From NCBI GenBank assembly GCA_023664345.1, contig JAMPFQ010000003.1:124001-188000 (forward strand): DNA of 64,000 nucleotides, written 5' to 3'. The position numbers were made by a program, and so were the translations under genes. This document shows, in pieces, positions 60,875 to 64,000 of the stretch. Every line of letters begins with the position of its first letter. Within the stretch, counting starts at the first letter, position 1. This DNA is from Lachnospiraceae bacterium (GTDB taxonomy: Bacteria; Bacillota; Clostridia; Lachnospirales; Lachnospiraceae). A model generated the notes under the pieces. The model was given only the letters and a program-made list of their open reading frames with translations. It was not told the origin of the DNA and made no database searches.

Positions 60875-61987
60875 TTATGGCTGAACTGTATACATATAAC
60901 TGCTGACCACATACAGAACCTCGCCGTTATATTCCACCCTCGACCATCCCGCGTCCGGGCTGTATCCTGTCCGGTGCACCACTTCGCCATTGCTGATCTG
61001 GCAGCGGACAGTGGTCTCTCCCTCGGAAGTACTGGGCTCCGTCCGCAGGTTCACATACTCCTTGGGCGTAATATCATCACTGCAGTCCGTAAAGATGATG
61101 ATCCGCCCGTCCAGGGTGTTGACCCTGTTGGGATCCGCCGCCTGAACTGGTGTCTTATAAGTCAGATCGGTAGTCAGATACTGTGACACCGCATACAGCG
61201 TCTCCCCATTGTAATCCAGCCTTGTCCAGCCGGTGGCCTCGTTGATGCCGGTGCGGTTCAATATCTCCCCGTTTTTCGCCTGCACCACGATATTGTCCGC
61301 GTTCAGGGTGCTTGGCTCAGAACGCAGGTTGATCACGTCTTTCGGCGTTACATCCGCATTATCCTGGGTAAATTCCATGGCCGTCGTTCCCGATACCGGC
61401 TCCTGCACAGCCGCGGAGGGCGGCGTAGTCTGGGAAGCCGCAGGCGTGGGCGTTACCGCGGGAGCAGCGGTGGGTGTGGGGGAAGCAGTGGAAACAGGCG
61501 CTGATTCCGGCAGCTCCGTGGGCTCGGATGTGGGTGCGGACACAGATGCGTCTGATGCCGCTTCCGTGGATCCGTCCGCTCCCATGGAAGTCGATGCGGC
61601 ATACTCCGAGGAAACGGAAGCAGACGGTCGGGACTCGCCCTCTTCGTCTTTTGGCTCCAAATGGGTAAAATGCCATAAGACCGCACATATGATGGCCGCC
61701 AGCGCTATGACCCCTGCCATTGATACTGCGATCACCCAGGGCTTCACCGAATCATTATCATCCTCTTCCCATTCATCCTCCGGTTCCTCTTCCGGGAATT
61801 CACCCTCACCGTCAAATCGTTCTCTCGAAATCCGCCCTGAAGTCCGGCTGCCCGAACGCGATTCCCTGCTTTCCTCCCGGATATCCTCAAACACGATCTC
61901 CTCGAGTTCATCCTCCTCATTTCGGCTGATCCTCGATTCCAGTTCCTGCGCCAGTTCCTCCACGCTCTCGTCTCTCGTCTCTTTCAT
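60875..61987 (-). CDS. Single-pass membrane protein with two SH3b domains
   Basis: 370 residues. An acidic cytoplasmic N-terminus (1-77), one transmembrane helix (~80-107, VIAVSMAGVIALAAIICAVLWHF), a Ser/Thr/Pro/Ala linker (~115-200), and two bacterial SH3 domains (~208-275 and ~293-368). The SH3 domains share DVTPKDVINLRSEPSTL and DITPKEYVNLRTEPSTS openings. The topology would place both outside the membrane, likely contacting peptidoglycan. It shares domain type with the 5430-6920 protein. Specific function is unknown. Confidence 0.82.
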   Translation of the reverse strand: MKETRDESVEELAQELESRISRNEEDELEEIVFEDIREESRESRSGSRTSGRISRERFDGEGEFPEEEPEDEWEEDDNDSVKPWVIAVSMAGVIALAAIICAVLWHFTHLEPKDEEGESRPSASVSSEYAASTSMGADGSTEAASDASVSAPTSEPTELPESAPVSTASPTPTAAPAVTPTPAASQTTPPSAAVQEPVSGTTAMEFTQDNADVTPKDVINLRSEPSTLNADNIVVQAKNGEILNRTGINEATGWTRLDYNGETLYAVSQYLTTDLTYKTPVQAADPNRVNTLDGRIIIFTDCSDDITPKEYVNLRTEPSTSEGETTVRCQISNGEVVHRTGYSPDAGWSRVEYNGEVLYVVSSYMYTVQP

Positions 61988-62020
61988 ACCGATAGCCCCG
62001 CCTTTCCACTGTTTCCATAT

Positions 62021-63103
62021 CTACCTGTACATTTCACTCTGTGCCCGGATCAGATCCTGATCTTCAAAGTAATCGATCTTCATGGCGCTCTTCACCTCGG
62101 AAAGGGTCTGCGCAGCCACCTCTCTCGCTGCATCACTGCCTTTTTTCAACACATCGTATATGGCGGGAATATCTTTCTCCAGTTCTTTCCTGCGGTTACG
62201 GATAGGCTCCAGCGTCTCCTGCATGATATTGTTCAGGAATTTCTTTACTTTCACGTCTCCCAGCCCTCCGCGCACATAGTGCGCTTTCAGTTCATCCAGG
62301 TTCGGATACTCAGGCAGATACCTCTCAAAATGCTCCGGCCTGCAGAAAGCATCCAGATACGTAAACACCGTATTACCCTCCAGATGTCCGGGATCGCTCA
62401 CCTGCAGGTGCTGGGGATCCGTGTACATGCTCATGACCTTGGTGCGCACCTCATCCGCACTGTCAGCCAGATAGATGCAGTTCCCAAGGGACTTGCTCAT
62501 CTTCGCCTTTCCGTCAATGCCGGGCAGCCGCTTGCAGGCCTCGTTTTCCGGCAGCAGCGCCGCAGGCTCCACCAGAACGGGCGCGTATACTGTGTTGAAT
62601 TTATGCACGATCTCCCTTGTCTGCTCGATCATGGGCAGCTGATCGTCGCCCACGGGCACGGTGGTCGCCTTAAATGCCGTGATATCGGAAGCCTGGCTGA
62701 TGGGATAGGTGAAAAAGCCCACCGGTATGCTGGCCTCGAAATTGCGCATCTGTATCTCGCTTTTTACCGTAGGGTTCCTCTGCAGTCTGGCCACAGTGAC
62801 AAGATCCATATAATAAAAGGTCAGCTCACAAAGTTCGGATATCTGGGACTGTATGAACAGAACGGACTTCGCCGGATCCAGGCCGCAGGACATATAATCC
62901 AATGCCACTTCGATGATATTCTGCCTCACTTTTTCCGGATTTTCGATATTATCCGTCAATGCCTGCGCATCGGCGATCATGATATATGTCTTCTTATATT
63001 CTCCCGAATCCTGTAATTCCACTCTCCGGCGCAGAGAGCCCACATAATGCCCCACATGCAGCCGTCCTGTAGGTCTGTCCCCTGTTAAGATTATCTTATC
63101 CAT
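62021..63103 (-). CDS. trpS: Tryptophan-tRNA ligase
   Basis: 360 residues, class I aminoacyl-tRNA synthetase. The HIGH-type motif is [12 protein letters not shown] at 11-22 and the KMSKS motif is [10 protein letters not shown] near 200. [20 protein letters not shown] near 150 is typical of TrpS. It charges tRNA-Trp. The gene is 33 bp after the SH3-protein start and divergent from the PqqD-like gene. The leader is short and shows no T-box. It is slightly longer than usual (~330). Confidence 0.96.
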   Translation of the reverse strand: MDKIILTGDRPTGRLHVGHYVGSLRRRVELQDSGEYKKTYIMIADAQALTDNIENPEKVRQNIIEVALDYMSCGLDPAKSVLFIQSQISELCELTFYYMDLVTVARLQRNPTVKSEIQMRNFEASIPVGFFTYPISQASDITAFKATTVPVGDDQLPMIEQTREIVHKFNTVYAPVLVEPAALLPENEACKRLPGIDGKAKMSKSLGNCIYLADSADEVRTKVMSMYTDPQHLQVSDPGHLEGNTVFTYLDAFCRPEHFERYLPEYPNLDELKAHYVRGGLGDVKVKKFLNNIMQETLEPIRNRRKELEKDIPAIYDVLKKGSDAAREVAAQTLSEVKSAMKIDYFEDQDLIRAQSEMYR

Positions 63104-63130
63104 TTTTTTACTCCTTTATCATCCTGTTCA

Positions 63131-63188
63131 TTGACAGCAAAAACTTCACCCGTCTATTGTAGCATTTTCTTTGAGAGAATGCTATAAT
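63131..63188. promoter_or_regulatory. Divergent promoter region between trpS and the PqqD-like gene
   Basis: Plus-strand TTGACA (63131-63136) and TATTGT (63155-63160) are 18 bp apart. An inverted repeat TAGCATT/AATGCTA (63160-63184, 10 of 11 pairs) overlaps it, with TATAAT at 63183-63188. The repeat may be an operator. Confidence 0.35.
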
Positions 63189-63234
63189 AATCTTATGTTT
63201 GGACGAAACAGTATTGCACATAAGGATGGGGAAC

Positions 63235-64000
63235 ATGCGGCGAAGCAATGATTTTTCACTTTTTTATATAGCGGACGTGCCTTATCTGCTGCCTTTCGGA
63301 CAGGGCATAGCGGATTTAAGGAGGGGCATCCAGATCAATGATACCGGAGCGTATCTCTGGACGCTTTTGGCGGAAGAGCGCTCGGAGGACGAACTGCTCT
63401 CCCTCTGCACCGCACATTATGAAACCCCTGATCCTCAGCTGCCGCAATTGAAATCTGACCTGCTGCAGTTTCTCCATATGCTGGATATTTTCGGGATGCT
63501 GGATTGGTCTGATGACCTGGCCCGTTCCAATGCCAAATCTGATCCCTCCAGTCATGATACCGGAAATATCTCCCTTTCGGACACCGATAACGGCCTCGCT
63601 TCCCCCGACGGCACAGGCGCACAGGGCAGTCCGGGAACTGCTCCCGTCCATTCTGCCGCTGTAAGGCGTTATCTGTCCATCGGCGGCCTTATGCTTCTGC
63701 TCCGTGGATCCGCCGAGGCATTTTCGCAGGAATTTGACGCTTTCGAGATCTTTCCGGAACCTGATCCGGCTGGCATCCCTGCATCAGGCGATGCCGTTCA
63801 CGTTGACCAGACGGTCATCGTCACAGAACTTGCGCCCGAAGTCCGCCCCGAAAGCAAAACCTTGCTGCAAAATCACGAACTGACTGTTATGGAAAGCGAT
63901 CTGCAATATATCTTCCTGTTTCCTGCATCGCCGGGGATCCGGGAAGCACGGCTGACAAAGGACGGGACGGATGCACGTTATCATTGCTGCCCACCCTATA
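63235..64000 (+). CDS. PqqD-like domain protein with possible HprK-like second half (runs off the right edge)
   Basis: 255 codons visible, open to the window end. From the ATG at 63235 (GGATGGGGAA upstream): FYIADVPYLLPFGQGIADL, then INDTGAYLWTLLAEERSEDEL and a helical end to ~85, which fits PqqD-type peptide-binding domains. A Ser/Asp/Gly-rich linker leads to RRYLSIGGLMLLLRG from ~142, similar in pattern to the N-terminal part of HPr-kinase-like proteins seen with PqqD domains. Such genes accompany peptide-modification or polysaccharide loci, but neighbours are outside the window. The first part is moderately secure, the second tentative. Confidence 0.6.
   Translation, partial: MRRSNDFSLFYIADVPYLLPFGQGIADLRRGIQINDTGAYLWTLLAEERSEDELLSLCTAHYETPDPQLPQLKSDLLQFLHMLDIFGMLDWSDDLARSNAKSDPSSHDTGNISLSDTDNGLASPDGTGAQGSPGTAPVHSAAVRRYLSIGGLMLLLRGSAEAFSQEFDAFEIFPEPDPAGIPASGDAVHVDQTVIVTELAPEVRPESKTLLQNHELTVMESDLQYIFLFPASPGIREARLTKDGTDARYHCCPPY

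Overview
The window looks like the chromosome of a motile, spore-forming anaerobic Firmicute of the Lachnospiraceae type. The evidence is the gene content: SpoVAD and SpoVAEb, CsrA next to flagellin, clpC-radA synteny, strong AGGAGG ribosome sites, and several small families that I associate with that group. Base composition is moderately GC-rich. Most genes lie on the minus strand. I saw no rRNA, tRNA, CRISPR array or complete insertion sequence.

Layout. 1-7.4 kb: N-terminus of a MATE transporter, radA, a conserved small protein, clpC with a GntR regulator, an SH3-domain membrane protein and a YvyF-like zinc-ribbon protein. 7.5-11 kb: purine operon purE-purM-purN-purD. 11-14.4 kb: M29-type peptidase homologue, two small membrane proteins, pyrE. 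14.5-20.4 kb: a pair of half-ABC exporters and a GHKL/LytTR two-component system. 20.5-25.3 kb: a surface-glycosylation cluster (GtrA-like flippase, GtrB-like glycosyltransferase, FdtA/FdtB-like amino-sugar enzymes, a polytopic transferase-like protein). 25.4-28 kb: TetR-controlled FtsX-type ABC transporter. 28.1-39.5 kb: a chemosensory locus (MCP, CheW, CheA, receiver, CheB, CheR, two receiver-HD-GYP proteins, a sensor kinase) with a divergent free-standing Hpt protein. 39.6-43 kb: a DUF6033-like protein, a Cys/Met-metabolism PLP enzyme and an Rpn-family nuclease. 43-46.2 kb: flagellin, a long CsrA and an invertible recombinase segment. 46.2-50 kb: argG, DUF1294, DegV, DUF2335. 49.8-56.1 kb: oppA-B-C-D-F. 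56.2-64 kb: a transglutaminase-like protein, split spoVA genes, RidA, a second SH3 protein, trpS and the start of a PqqD-like gene.

The most interesting system is at 43.1-46.2 kb. A 194-residue FimB/FimE-sized tyrosine recombinase is enclosed by two 32-bp sites in inverted orientation (45381-45412 and 46158-46189, 30/32 identical). Each site has 10-bp inverted arms around an 11-bp asymmetric centre. Just inside the right site is a near-consensus flagellar sigma-28 promoter (TAAAGTAT-N11-TCCGATAA) pointing outward. In the sequenced orientation it runs into the right site, which with a following T7 tract resembles an intrinsic terminator, before argG, and argG has its own sigma-A promoter. Inversion would aim the same promoter at csrA and flagellin, for which I found no convincing promoter of their own. 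The flagellin leader also holds a hairpin with ACGGA in its loop about 20 nt upstream of a GGA-containing Shine-Dalgarno, as expected for CsrA control. I infer a DNA-inversion switch for flagellin, captured here in the probable OFF state, layered on CsrA translational control.

Other unusual points: two copies of a covarying two-hairpin intercistronic element placed exactly after the stop codons of ABC-transporter genes; a terminator-like hairpin in the oppA leader; a pair of HD-GYP response regulators, one of which has lost its HD signature; and a clpC operon with a GntR regulator where CtsR-McsA-McsB would be expected.
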